Source: Burkholderiales bacterium (GTDB lineage: Bacteria; Pseudomonadota; Gammaproteobacteria; Burkholderiales; Burkholderiaceae_C). Taken from it: a DNA stretch of 38,476 nucleotides. The stretch lies in the NCBI GenBank assembly GCA_028872015.1, contig JAGWLO010000034.1, positions 1 through 38,476 on the forward strand, in the 5' to 3' direction. Shown in pieces: positions 25,335-33,199 of the stretch. The position numbers and the translations under genes are program-made. Below the pieces are notes generated by a model. The model made no database searches. It was not told the origin of the DNA and was given only the letters and a program-made list of their open reading frames with translations. How positions within the stretch are numbered: the first letter of the stretch is position 1; every line of letters starts with the position of its first letter.

Positions 25335-26594
25335 TCAGGCCTTCATCGCACGCAGCACCTCGGGGTCGGCCCAGAGCTCGTCCAGCCGCGGCAGGCGGCC
25401 GGCCTTGCCGTCGCGGCTTTCGCGGCCGACGATGTGGTCCGAGGAGCGCGACAGGTCGAGCAGCTCCGGCACGATCGGCAACTGCGAGCGGGTGGAGAAG
25501 AACACCTTCACCCGCGGCGCGACCAGGTTGTCGGGGTTCTGCTCCGCCACGATGGCCAGCCGGCCCGAGGCCAGGCGAACCATCGAGCCGATCGGGTAGA
25601 TGCCCAGGGTGCGCACGAAGACAGCGAAGATCTCGGGGTCGAAGTGGCCCTTCCAGCCCGCCATGCGGCTGATCGACGCGGCGGGGTCCCAGCCCGCCTT
25701 GTAGGGCCGGTTCGAGGTGATGGCGTCGTACACGTCGCAGATCGCGGCCATGCGCGAGACCTGCGAGATCTGCTCGCCCGCCAGGCGGTGCGGGTAGCCG
25801 GTGCCGTCGATGCGCTCGTGGTGGTGCAGCACCACATCCAGCATCGACTCGGGCGCCACCCGGCCTTCGAGCAGCAATTCGTGGCCGCGCCCGGGGTGGG
25901 TGCGCATGACCGCGAACTCGGCCTCGGTGAGGCGGCCGGGCTTGTTCAGCACCTCCAGCGGCATCAGCGCCTTGCCGATGTCGTGCATCAGCCCGGCGGC
26001 CCCGGCGGCGCGGCAGCCTGCCTCGTCCAGCCCCAGGCCGCGGCCCAGCGCCACCATCATGGCGCACACGGCCACCGAGTGCATGTAGCTGTAGTCGTCC
26101 TGCGACTTCAGCCGCGCCAGGCTCAACAGGGCACCGGCATTGCGCTGGACCGAGGACGCCACCTCGTCGACCAGGTCCTGGCAACCGTCGGCGCTGAGCG
26201 TGCGGCCCAGGCGCACCTCGTTGAACATGGACTGCACGGCACTGCGGCCGCGGCCGATGATGGCCGCCGCCTCACGCATCTCGGCGTCGAGCGGCACCGG
26301 GCCCTGGTGCGCGGCACCGGCACGCGCCGGGGCGGCCGGCAACGCCGGGGCGGGCCCCGGCGGGGGCGCTGGCGCGGGCACGGGCTCGGCCGCGACATCC
26401 AGGCCCAGATCGAGGTCGATCCAGCACTCGGCCACGCCGCTGCCTTGCAGCCGCGCCAGCTCGTCGGCCGTGGCGAGCGCGAAGCGCGACTTCCACAGCG
26501 AGTGGCTCATCCACGAGCCGACCAGCTTGTGGACATGCATGCCCAGCCTCGCCTGGGCCACGGGGATCTTCTTCAGGTTCGGCACGGGGGGCAT
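25335..26594 (-). CDS. DUF3391-HD-GYP cyclic-di-GMP phosphodiesterase
   Basis: The 419-aa protein begins with a DUF3391 domain (about 1-65, KIPVAQARLGMHVHKL), a Pro/Ala linker (70-100) and an HD-GYP domain (about 135-330). The metal-binding residues are intact: His204/Asp205 in LMHDIGK, a histidine cluster at 257-259, and the signature HHERIDGTGYP (the GYP residues at 266-268). It should hydrolyse c-di-GMP to pGpG/GMP. It is the third gene of a same-strand cluster with a PYP-like protein and a GGDEF protein, separated from the GGDEF gene by 69 bases. Confidence 0.94.
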   Translation of the reverse strand: MPPVPNLKKIPVAQARLGMHVHKLVGSWMSHSLWKSRFALATADELARLQGSGVAECWIDLDLGLDVAAEPVPAPAPPPGPAPALPAAPARAGAAHQGPVPLDAEMREAAAIIGRGRSAVQSMFNEVRLGRTLSADGCQDLVDEVASSVQRNAGALLSLARLKSQDDYSYMHSVAVCAMMVALGRGLGLDEAGCRAAGAAGLMHDIGKALMPLEVLNKPGRLTEAEFAVMRTHPGRGHELLLEGRVAPESMLDVVLHHHERIDGTGYPHRLAGEQISQVSRMAAICDVYDAITSNRPYKAGWDPAASISRMAGWKGHFDPEIFAVFVRTLGIYPIGSMVRLASGRLAIVAEQNPDNLVAPRVKVFFSTRSQLPIVPELLDLSRSSDHIVGRESRDGKAGRLPRLDELWADPEVLRAMKA

Positions 26595-26663
26595 GGATGC
26601 ATGGCACGGACGCCGTGTCTGGATATCGGCCCGGGCGCGCGGCGCTGTAGGCGCCGGGCCGGC

Positions 26664-27950
26664 TCAGGATTGCGCGAGCTCGACCCGGTTGCGGCCCTCG
26701 CACTTGGCCTTGTACATGGCCTGGTCGGCGCGCTTGATGAGCGAGTCCAGCCCCGTCAGCGCCGGGCCCATGGCGCTGACGCCGGCGCTGACGGTGTAGC
26801 GGATGCTGCGGCCATCGAAGACCACGGCCGCCTCGGACACGGCCTGGCGGATGCGGGCCGCCACCGCCAGCGCACCGTCGACGTCGGTCGAGGGCAGCAG
26901 GGCCACGAACTCCTCGCCGCCCATGCGCGCGATCAGGTCGACCTCGCGGCACACGCTGCGCAGCGTGCCGGCAAAGTGGCGCAGCACCTCGTCGCCGCCC
27001 GGGTGGCCGTAGCGGTCGTTGATGGCCTTGAAGTGGTCGCAGTCGAACATCACCAGCGTCAGCGGCCGCGGCTGGCGCTCGCAGCGCAGCAGCTCGAGCT
27101 CGGCCGCCTCGAAGAACGCCCGCCGGTTGGGCAGCCCGGTGAGGTGGTCGGTCGAGGCCGAGCGGCGGATGTGGTCGAGCGTGGCGCGCCGGTCGGTGGT
27201 GTCGCGCACGATGAGGGCGTAGCTGCGGGGCCCGGCGGCCGCGGTGCCTTCTTCCAGCGGCGCCACCATCGTGCTGCCCCAGAAGCGGCTGCCGTCGGCG
27301 CGCACGCGCCAGCCGTCGTCCAGGCTCCAGCCGTCGGCATCCGCCTCGCGCACGCGGTCACCCACGTGCTCGGCCGTGATGCCGCCGGGCGGGTAGAACA
27401 CCGAGAACGGCTGCCCCACCACCGACGCGGCCGTGTGCCCGGTGAGCCGGCCGACGCTTTCGTTCCAGCGCTCGATGCGGCCCTGCTCGTCCACCGTGGT
27501 CAGGGCGTAGTCGGTGACGCCGGTGACGATGGCGTTGAACCAGGCCTCGCTCTGGCGCAGCAGCCGCTCTTGCTTGACCACCTGGGTGATGTCGGTCAGC
27601 ACGGCCATCAGCCGCGTGGCGTCGAACTTGATCAGCGTGATGCCCAGGTGGCGCGGGTCCTCCTGGCCGCGGACGCCGGCTGTCAGCTGGGCGCGGTGGT
27701 TCTCGCAGATGGCCCCCCGATCGCCCGTGTAGGCCTCGGCCATGCTGCGCAACTCGGGGGCCACGCCTTCCAGCGCCGTGAACAGGTTGGACAGCTCGCC
27801 GCCGGGCGCCACCGGCAGCAGCAGCTGGGCCGACAGCGGGTTCAGCATGTCGACCGTGCCGGCCAGATCGGTGCGCACCAGCCCCACCGGCGCCAGGTAC
27901 AGGAACTGCAGCAGCGCTTCGTGCTCGTCGATGTCGGTGTCGGTCATCAT
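26664..27950 (-). CDS. PAS-PAS-GGDEF diguanylate cyclase
   Basis: A cytosolic protein of 428 aa with no membrane helix. It has an N-terminal PAS-like domain (about 12-120), a second PAS/PAC domain (about 135-255) and a GGDEF domain (about 265-425) with the active-site variant GGEEF at 344-348 (ARMGGEEFVALL). RxxD at 335-338, five residues before GGEEF, is the product-binding inhibitory site, so feedback control is expected. It should make c-di-GMP from GTP. It lies 27 bases downstream of the PYP-like gene and upstream of the HD-GYP gene, which makes direct signal transfer plausible. Confidence 0.94.
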   Translation of the reverse strand: MMTDTDIDEHEALLQFLYLAPVGLVRTDLAGTVDMLNPLSAQLLLPVAPGGELSNLFTALEGVAPELRSMAEAYTGDRGAICENHRAQLTAGVRGQEDPRHLGITLIKFDATRLMAVLTDITQVVKQERLLRQSEAWFNAIVTGVTDYALTTVDEQGRIERWNESVGRLTGHTAASVVGQPFSVFYPPGGITAEHVGDRVREADADGWSLDDGWRVRADGSRFWGSTMVAPLEEGTAAAGPRSYALIVRDTTDRRATLDHIRRSASTDHLTGLPNRRAFFEAAELELLRCERQPRPLTLVMFDCDHFKAINDRYGHPGGDEVLRHFAGTLRSVCREVDLIARMGGEEFVALLPSTDVDGALAVAARIRQAVSEAAVVFDGRSIRYTVSAGVSAMGPALTGLDSLIKRADQAMYKAKCEGRNRVELAQS

Positions 27951-27977
27951 GGTTGCCGCCGCTGCCCCCGCGGCCGC

Positions 27978-28358
27978 TCAGGCGCGGCGGTCGACGAGCA
28001 CATGGCGCATGGGCGCTCCGGCCGGGGCCAGCAGCCGCAGGCGCACCTTGACCGGCTTCATGCGCAGGGTCAGCACGTAGTCGACCGTGGCGTCGAGGTC
28101 GTGGCCGCCGGCGGCCGCGTCCTCGAAGCGCTGCGCCACCATGAAGTTGTTCATGCACGGCGCGACGCTGGTGAACAGGTGGCGGCCCAGCACGCGCTCC
28201 GGCGCCAGCCCTGCGGCGCGCGACTCGAACGTGTTGTAGCGGCGCACGGTGCCCTCGGCGTCGAAGCCGATCACGCCGAAGTCCAGCCCGTCCAGATCGG
28301 CGTCCGGCAAGGTGGCCAACACCTCGGCCAGCTGCGGTTGGGAGAAGTCGGCTTTCAA
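27978..28358 (-). CDS. pyp: photoactive yellow protein-like PAS photoreceptor
   Basis: A 126-aa single PAS protein that aligns end to end with photoactive yellow protein (125 aa). LDGLDFGVIGFDAEG matches the PYP N-terminal strand region. Tyr41 and Glu45 (YNTFE) match PYP Tyr42 and Glu46. Cys68 in VAPC matches the p-coumarate-binding Cys69. DYVLTLRMKPVKV matches the PYP region containing Met100. PYP Thr50, Arg52 and Tyr98 are replaced by Ala, Leu and Leu. The TTG start at 28358 is preferred: GAGGG lies upstream and the length then equals PYP; ATG 28382 would add 8 residues. No p-coumarate synthesis gene is in the window, so chromophore loading is unproven. Confidence 0.8.
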   Translation of the reverse strand: MKADFSQPQLAEVLATLPDADLDGLDFGVIGFDAEGTVRRYNTFESRAAGLAPERVLGRHLFTSVAPCMNNFMVAQRFEDAAAGGHDLDATVDYVLTLRMKPVKVRLRLLAPAGAPMRHVLVDRRA

Positions 28359-28437
28359 CGGGGCCCTCGGCGGCAAGCGCATGCGCGCGACGCCCCAGGT
28401 ATCGGCCGCGCCGGCGCCAACTTGACGGCCGGCCGCC

Positions 28438-30756
28438 TCAGCGTGCCCAGCGCAGCAGCCGCAGGCCGTTGAAGACCACCAGCAGGCTGGCGCCCATGTC
28501 GGCGAACACCGCCATCCACAGGGTGGCTGCGCCGGCCAGTGCCAGCGCCAGGAAGACGACCTTGATGCCCAGCGCCAGCGCGATGTTCTGCCACAGCACG
28601 GCCCGCGTGGCGCGCGAGAGCACGACGAAATCGGCCAGCTTGCGCGGATCGTCGTTCATCAGCGCCACGTCGGCCGTCTCGATGGCGGTGTCGGTGCCGG
28701 CCGCGCCCATCGCGAAGCCGATGTCGGCGCGGGCCAGCGCCGGGGCGTCGTTGATGCCGTCGCCGACCATGCCCACCACCACCGTGCCCCCGGCCGACAG
28801 CGCCTGCACCGCCGCCAGCTTCTGCTCGGGCAGCAGGCCGCTGCGCACGTCGGTGATGCCCACCTGGTGCGCGATGGCCTGGGCGGCGTGCGGGTTGTCG
28901 CCGGTCAGCATCACCGGGCGGATGCCCAGGCGCAGCAGCCGCGCGATGGCCTCGGCGCTCTCGGGACGTACGGCGTCGGCGACGGCCCAGAGGGCCAGCG
29001 CGGTACTGCCCCGCAGCAGCAGCACCGCCGTCTGGCCCTGCTGCTCGAGCGCTTCGAGCCGGGCCTCGAGCCCGGTCTGGCGCAACCCCGGGCAGGCACC
29101 CGATTCCTCGGCCAGCCGGCGGTTGCCCAGGCGGTAGCGCTGGCCGCCGATCACGCCTTCGACACCGCGGCCCTGCAGCGCCGCGAAGTCGGTCACGGTC
29201 AGCGCCGCACCCGCCGCAGCGCCGGCGGCGACAGCATCGCCGGCCGCGCGCTGTGCCACCGCGCGCGACACGGGGTGGTCGCTGCGGCTGGCCAGCGCAC
29301 CCGCCAGGCGCAGCGCCTCGGCCTCGCTGCCCTGCAGCGCGATCAGCGTGGTGACGACCGGCCGGCCCTGCGTCAGCGTGCCGGTCTTGTCCAGCGCCAG
29401 CACCTGCAGGCGGTGCCCCTGTTCGAGGAAGAGGCCGCCCTTGATGAGGATGCCGCGCCGCGCCGCCGCGGTGAGACCGGAGACGATGGAGATCGGCGTG
29501 GACAGCACCAGCGCACAGGGGCAGGCGATCACCAGCAGCACGAGGGCGCGGTACACCCACGTGAACCACGCGCCGCCCATCAGCAGCGGTGGTGCCAGCG
29601 CGACGAGCACCGCCCCGGCGAAGACCGCGGGCGTGTAGTAGCGCGCGAAGGCATCGACGAAGCGCTGCGTGGGCGCGCGCGTGCCCTGCGCCTCCTGCAC
29701 GGCGCGGATGATGCGGGCCAGCGTCGAATCGCCGGCACCCGCGGTGACGCGGTACTGCAGCTCGCCGTCGCGGTTGATGGTGCCGGCGAAGAGCGGGTCG
29801 CCCACCGCCTTGTCCACGGGCACGCTCTCGCCGGTGATCGCGGCCTGGTCGACGGCCGAGGCGCCGGCGGTGACGCGGCCGTCCAGCGCGATGCGCTCGC
29901 CCGGGCGAACGCGCACCAGCGCCCCCGGCGCCAGGCCGGCCGCGGGCACCTCGCGCCAGGCGGTGCCGTCCTGCACGGTGGCGGTCTCGGGCGCCATCGC
30001 CATCAGCCCCTCGACGGCACGGCGCGCGCGGTCGAGCGACTTGTCCTCGATCATCTCGGCCACGGCGAACAGCACCATCACCATCGCCGCCTCGGGCCAC
30101 TGGCCGAGCACGGCGGCACCGGTGACCGCCACCGTCATCAGCGCGTTGATGTTGAGGTTGCCGCGGCGCAGGGCCAGCAAGCCCTTGCGGTAGGTGTCCA
30201 GCCCGGCCAGCCCGATGGCGGCGGCGGCCAACGCGACCACCGCCAGGGCGCGGTCGCCGAACGCCAGCGCGGCGCCCTCGGCGGCCACCGCGAGCAGGCC
30301 GCCGGCGATGAGCTTCCAATGCCCGGCGGGCGCAGCGGGTGCGGCAACTGATGCGGCAACTGATGGGGTCATCGGTGCGGCCATCGGAGTCCCACCCGGG
30401 CCAGGCTCGACGCACGCGTTCGCGACGGGCGCGCCCGCCTCTGCCCGTATGCCGATGGCGGCCAGGCCCCGGCCGCGCATCGCGGCCTTCGGCGCATCGG
30501 CCAGGCGCACCGCGAAGCCGGTGCGGGCAGCGGCGTCCACCAGCTCGGCGGCCGGCACCGATCGGTGCTGCACGCGCACCGTCCGGCGGATGAAATCCGG
30601 CGTCACCTCGCCCACGCCGGCGATGCGCCGCAGCGCGTTGTCCACCGTCCCGAATTCAGCCGCGCAACACATGTCGGGAATGTCCAGCAGCGTGACCGCG
30701 TCCGGGACCGGCGCGCAACGGGCAGCGGGATCGGGAGGCAATCCTTCTTGTTCCAT
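28438..30756 (-). CDS. Zn/Cd/Pb-exporting P1B-type ATPase
   Basis: This heavy-metal ATPase of 772 aa has one N-terminal metal-binding domain with adjacent Cys30-Cys31 (DIPDMCCAAEF) in place of the usual CxxC. Eight membrane helices follow, with Cys412-Pro-Cys414 in helix 6, TGES in the actuator domain, phosphorylated Asp456 in DKTGTLT, an SDHPVS loop and GDGINDAP. The Lys in IKVVFLA and Asp in FADMGAS near the C-terminus mark the ZntA/CadA (Zn2+, Cd2+, Pb2+) subgroup. The ATG at 30756 is chosen over an in-frame GTG at 30771, because that GTG lies inside the MerR-type promoter. Confidence 0.94.
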   Translation of the reverse strand: MEQEGLPPDPAARCAPVPDAVTLLDIPDMCCAAEFGTVDNALRRIAGVGEVTPDFIRRTVRVQHRSVPAAELVDAAARTGFAVRLADAPKAAMRGRGLAAIGIRAEAGAPVANACVEPGPGGTPMAAPMTPSVAASVAAPAAPAGHWKLIAGGLLAVAAEGAALAFGDRALAVVALAAAAIGLAGLDTYRKGLLALRRGNLNINALMTVAVTGAAVLGQWPEAAMVMVLFAVAEMIEDKSLDRARRAVEGLMAMAPETATVQDGTAWREVPAAGLAPGALVRVRPGERIALDGRVTAGASAVDQAAITGESVPVDKAVGDPLFAGTINRDGELQYRVTAGAGDSTLARIIRAVQEAQGTRAPTQRFVDAFARYYTPAVFAGAVLVALAPPLLMGGAWFTWVYRALVLLVIACPCALVLSTPISIVSGLTAAARRGILIKGGLFLEQGHRLQVLALDKTGTLTQGRPVVTTLIALQGSEAEALRLAGALASRSDHPVSRAVAQRAAGDAVAAGAAAGAALTVTDFAALQGRGVEGVIGGQRYRLGNRRLAEESGACPGLRQTGLEARLEALEQQGQTAVLLLRGSTALALWAVADAVRPESAEAIARLLRLGIRPVMLTGDNPHAAQAIAHQVGITDVRSGLLPEQKLAAVQALSAGGTVVVGMVGDGINDAPALARADIGFAMGAAGTDTAIETADVALMNDDPRKLADFVVLSRATRAVLWQNIALALGIKVVFLALALAGAATLWMAVFADMGASLLVVFNGLRLLRWAR

Positions 30757-30762
30757 GCCGGC

Positions 30763-30793
30763 AGTGGACACCCTGCAGCGGGTGGAAGGTCAA
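30763..30793 (-). promoter_or_regulatory. MerR/CadR-type metal-responsive promoter of the ATPase
   Basis: Minus strand: a -35 TTGACC (30788-30793), a 19-base spacer containing GCTGCAGGGTG, and a -10 TCCACT (30763-30768). The long spacer and imperfect dyad ACCTTCCAC...GCAGGGT are hallmarks of MerR-family promoters. The right half closely resembles CadR/PbrR targets as I remember them. The ATPase ATG begins 6 bases after the -10, implying a leaderless or near-leaderless mRNA. No MerR-family gene is in this window. Confidence 0.6.
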
Positions 30794-30797
30794 GCGC

Positions 30798-30836
30798 CAC
30801 CGCCGGGGGCCACCGCCGGGGGCCACCGCCGGGGGC
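30798..30836. repeat. 13-bp tandem repeat, three copies
   Basis: Three exact copies of CACCGCCGGGGGC lie head to tail between the metal ATPase promoter and the end of the methyltransferase gene. This is a small variable-number-type repeat in non-coding DNA. It immediately borders the -35 box, so a copy-number effect on the promoter is conceivable. Confidence 0.85.
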
Positions 30837-30887
30837 CAGCGCGGCCGGGCCCCGCGGCACCGAAGCCGAGCGATCGGTAGGACAGGC

Positions 30888-31514
30888 TTACCGGCGGGCC
30901 ACCAGGCCGATCAGCGCCGACGGGCCGCTGTGGCCCTGCCCTTCGCGGACCTCGGCTTCGTACTCGCGCAGCTCGACGATCGACAACGCTGCGAAGGCCG
31001 ATGCCAGCAGGTCCCGGGTGTACAGGTGCGAGAGGATCGGCGGCCCGCCGGTTCGATACTCGAGCTGCTTCGGCGTATAGCCCTGCAGCACCAGCACGCC
31101 GCCGGGCTTGAGGCTGCGGACGATGCGCTCGAACAGGCGCGCGCGCATCGCCGGGTCGGCGAACTGCACGAAGATGGCGGCCACGCCGTCGTAGGCCGCC
31201 TGCGGCCAGCTGAAGCCATCGACGTCGGCCACGGAGAAGTTCACCGCCGCACCCTGGCGGTCGGCCCAGGCCCGCGCCTTGGCAACCGCCCGATCGGCCA
31301 CGTCGAAGGCATCCACCTGGAAGCCTTGCTGCGCCAGCCAGACGCTGTTGCGCCCCTCGCCGTCGGCCACGCTGAGCACGCGTCCGCCGGGCTGGAAGGC
31401 GCCAGCCTGTACGCGCAGCCAGGCGTTGGGTTCGGTGCCGAACAGGAAGTCGTCGCCCGCGTAGCGCCGGTTCCAGGTCTCGGCGGCATCGGCGAAGGCA
31501 GGTGGGGTGCTCAT
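30888..31514 (-). CDS. class I SAM-dependent methyltransferase (TehB/TPMT-like)
   Basis: A 208-aa protein with the N-terminal pattern WNRRYAGDDFLFGTEPNAWL typical of small methyltransferases annotated near TehB and thiopurine methyltransferase. The SAM motif is altered to LSVADGEGRNSVWLA, followed by DAFDVADRAVAKA and LKPGGVLVLQGYTPKQL. The substrate is unknown; tellurite or another small toxic compound is a family-based guess. It starts 9 bases after the stop of the upstream methyltransferase, so the two form an operon. Confidence 0.85.
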   Translation of the reverse strand: MSTPPAFADAAETWNRRYAGDDFLFGTEPNAWLRVQAGAFQPGGRVLSVADGEGRNSVWLAQQGFQVDAFDVADRAVAKARAWADRQGAAVNFSVADVDGFSWPQAAYDGVAAIFVQFADPAMRARLFERIVRSLKPGGVLVLQGYTPKQLEYRTGGPPILSHLYTRDLLASAFAALSIVELREYEAEVREGQGHSGPSALIGLVARR

Positions 31515-31523
31515 TCGGCGGGC

Positions 31524-32216
31524 TCAGCGGATCTTGCGCAGCAGGCGCGCATGCATCGGGCGGGTGAAGTGCGCGCCGTCGGCGGCGAGGTGAGGCAGAA
31601 AGCGCGACTTCACGCGCTCGACCATCGCCGCATCGATGCCGTGGTCGGCGAAGGTCGGCCGCATCATGCGCTGCTCGAACTCGTCGAAGTTCGTGAAGCT
31701 CACCGGCATCTCGAAGCGCTCGTCGGCCGCGGATGTCCACCGCCCCGATGCCAACGCTCGGTCCAGCGCCGCCTGGGCCGCGGCACGGACTTCAGCCTCG
31801 TCGTTGAACAGGCGGATCAGTTCGTTCAGCGGGCCCGCAAAGACGGGCTCGGACACGTACAGCCAGCCGCCCGGGTGCAGCACGCGCGCGATCTCGGCCA
31901 GCGCCTGGTCCATCAGCGCCATCGGCACGTGGTGCAGCGACTTCAGCATCAGCGCGCCATCGAACGACGCGTCCGCGAACGGCAGGGCCTGGGCGCCGGC
32001 GTGCTCGAAACGCAGTCGCTCGGTGGGACTCGACAGGTTCTTGGCCAGCTGCCGCTCGTCGACCTCGACGCCGACGACCGCCGTCTTGCCGTGGCGGCCG
32101 ACCAGCTCGCGGGCCAGCTGGGCGGCTCCGCAGCCAGCCTCGACGATGCGCACGTCCGCCAGGGGGACCAGCGTTTCCAGAAAGTCGAGTTCGTTGGTGA
32201 TGAGTGGGATCGTCAT
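31524..32216 (-). CDS. class I SAM-dependent methyltransferase (Methyltransf_11 type)
   Basis: A 230-aa methyltransferase with motif I VEAGCGAAQLARELV, an acidic end of the second strand (VGVEVDERQL), ALPFADASFDGALMLKSLHHV and LHPGGWLYVSEP. The central HHV and C-terminal arginine-rich tail do not single out a substrate. It precedes another methyltransferase gene by 9 bases on the same strand. A role in the same small pathway is inferred from the operon only. Confidence 0.85.
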   Translation of the reverse strand: MTIPLITNELDFLETLVPLADVRIVEAGCGAAQLARELVGRHGKTAVVGVEVDERQLAKNLSSPTERLRFEHAGAQALPFADASFDGALMLKSLHHVPMALMDQALAEIARVLHPGGWLYVSEPVFAGPLNELIRLFNDEAEVRAAAQAALDRALASGRWTSAADERFEMPVSFTNFDEFEQRMMRPTFADHGIDAAMVERVKSRFLPHLAADGAHFTRPMHARLLRKIR

Positions 32217-32399
32217 GCTGCTGATGTTGGCACGGCGCCGCGCCTCATCGGCGAACTTCGCGCAGCCGCGGGCCCGAGGCCTGCCCTGGTCGGCGACGAG
32301 CTCACCGATGCAATGCTCAAGCTGCGGCAGCAGGGCCCGACCGAAAGCCGAGCTCCTGATGAGGGCCGGGCACCGGCCTGGCGTGCGACCTGTCCGACT

Positions 32400-33161
32400 T
32401 CAGAACTGCACGCCCTTGGTCAAGGCGCCGTCGACCACCAGGTTGGTGCCGGTGATGAAGCTCGCCGCCGGGCTGGCGAGAAAGACGGCGGCGTTGGCCA
32501 TTTCCTGCGGCGTGCCCATGCGGCCCGTCGGGTTCAGGCCCAGCGCCATCTTGAAGAGCTCGGGGTTGCCGTGCTCGATCTGCTCCCACACCCCGCCCTT
32601 GAAGTAGGTGTTGCCGGGCGACACCGTGTTGGCGCGGATCTTCTTGCCGGCCAGGTGGTAGGCCAGGCCCTGGGTGTAATGGATGATGGCCGCCTTGAAC
32701 GCACCGTAGGGCCCCGAAGCGAAGTCGATCTCGCGGCCCGAGACGCTGCTGATGGTGACGATGCTGGCGTGCGCGCTCTGCTCGAGGAAGGGCATGGCGG
32801 CATTGACCACCCGCACGGTGCCCATCATGTCCACCTCGAAGGACTTCTGCCAGTTGGCTTCGTCGTTGGGGATGGCCAGCGCGCTGACGTTGGCCACGAC
32901 GATGTCGATGCCGCCGAAGGCCGCAGCCGCCTCGGCCACGAAGGCGGCCAGAGCGGGGCCGTCGGCCACGTCCACCACCCGGCCCAGCAGCTGCACGCCA
33001 TAGCGGCCGAAATCCTTCACCGTCTGCGCCACCTCGTCGGCATTGCGCGCGCAGAAGGCCACGTGCGCGCCCTCGGCCGCCAGCGTCTGCGCAATCGCAC
33101 GGCCGATGCCCTTGGTGCCGCCGGTGACGATGGCCTTCAATCCTCTGAGTCCGAGATCCAT
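32400..33161 (-). CDS. short-chain dehydrogenase/reductase
   Basis: This classical SDR has 253 aa. The cofactor motif is TGGTKGIG (13-20), with Ala-Arg-Asn (38-40) after strand 2, and the catalytic residues are Asn (NVSA, 91), Ser138/139, Tyr152 and Lys156 (YGAFK). It ends in VVDGALTKGVQF, typical of FabG-like oxidoreductases. The substrate is unknown. ATG 33161 is supported by AGGAG 8 bases upstream and the conserved N-terminus. It lies 38 bases after the amidase-family gene on the same strand, a probable operon. Confidence 0.91.
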   Translation of the reverse strand: MDLGLRGLKAIVTGGTKGIGRAIAQTLAAEGAHVAFCARNADEVAQTVKDFGRYGVQLLGRVVDVADGPALAAFVAEAAAAFGGIDIVVANVSALAIPNDEANWQKSFEVDMMGTVRVVNAAMPFLEQSAHASIVTISSVSGREIDFASGPYGAFKAAIIHYTQGLAYHLAGKKIRANTVSPGNTYFKGGVWEQIEHGNPELFKMALGLNPTGRMGTPQEMANAAVFLASPAASFITGTNLVVDGALTKGVQF

Positions 33162-33199
33162 GGTGCCTGCTCCTGTCGGGTGTTGCGGGTGGTCGTTGC

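Noticed and set aside
22927..26184. Open frame of about 1085 codons joining GtrA to a fragment resembling the HD-GYP region
   Set aside because: Only the final 130 codons match GtrA. The remainder is an off-frame reading of the ArnT-like and HD-GYP genes and antisense to DUF1841.
30763..30771. GTG at 30771 as the ATPase start
   Set aside because: It falls inside the MerR-type promoter, at the spacer/-10 border, so it would not be transcribed. ATG 30756 is preferred.
32217..32399. 183-base gap with an open plus-strand reading (PRLIGELRAAAG, ALVGDELTDAMLKL) that looks faintly protein-like
   Set aside because: No start codon or ribosome site in this stretch, flanked by minus-strand genes, and no family recognised. 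A decayed gene fragment cannot be shown without a database search.
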